DNA from: Candidatus Brocadiaceae bacterium
Lineage (GTDB): Bacteria > Planctomycetota > Brocadiia > SM23-32
Assembly: GCA_030615435.1 (NCBI GenBank)
Contig: JAUWZH010000201.1
Location: 1-5,144, forward strand
Reading direction: 5' to 3'
Length of the DNA stretch: 5,144 nucleotides
Below the pieces are notes generated by a model. The model was not told the DNA's origin. It was given only the letters and a program-made list of their open reading frames with translations, and searched no databases. The position numbers and the translations under genes were made by a program. This document shows positions 5,143 to 5,144 of the stretch, piece by piece; positions within the stretch are counted from its first letter, which is position 1, and the number at the start of each line of letters is the position of its first letter.

Positions 5143-5144
5143 GC

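Overview
The window is bacterial chromosomal DNA, GC-rich (about 60% by eye), with every supported gene on the minus strand. Reading along the minus strand from the right edge the order is: a small membrane-anchored helix-hairpin-helix (ComEA-like) protein, uvrB, a cytoplasmic alkaline-phosphatase-superfamily phosphohydrolase, a broken rubrerythrin gene, mntP (manganese efflux), then a 314-base stretch with no gene. Rubrerythrin points to an anaerobic or microaerophilic lifestyle at some time in this lineage. The phylum cannot be fixed from the sequence. No mobile element, CRISPR array, tRNA or rRNA was found.

Right part (2772-5144): the ComEA-like gene and uvrB are separated by 61 bases. That gap holds an 11+11 imperfect inverted repeat and a strong uvrB ribosome site. 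UvrB is complete, with all the expected helicase and UVR-domain landmarks. Middle (1243-2771): the phosphohydrolase has its own convincing sigma-70-type promoter (TTGACT, 17-base spacer, TAGTAT) and a short leader with two partly overlapping stem-loops, one followed by six T, just before the start codon. Left-middle (315-1219): a second promoter of the same type (TTGACT, 17, TATCTT) drives a rubrerythrin locus. That locus has lost almost the whole diiron domain through an internal deletion plus frameshift, and mntP follows 34 bases downstream. The same promoter probably still serves mntP. Left edge (1-314): no gene, but a perfect hairpin and a nested set of inverted repeats.

The most informative observation is the rubrerythrin relic. 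Its promoter, ribosome site, start codon, first about 23 residues and last about 56 residues are all recognisable, while about 108 residues between them are gone. The junction sits at a point where both ends of normal rubrerythrins encode Arg-Tyr. Because all three minus-strand frames are open in places here, an automatic call would fuse mntP to 124 meaningless residues. I see no clear sign of an undescribed multi-gene system. The remaining candidates are small regulatory or RNA-level signals and are scored accordingly.
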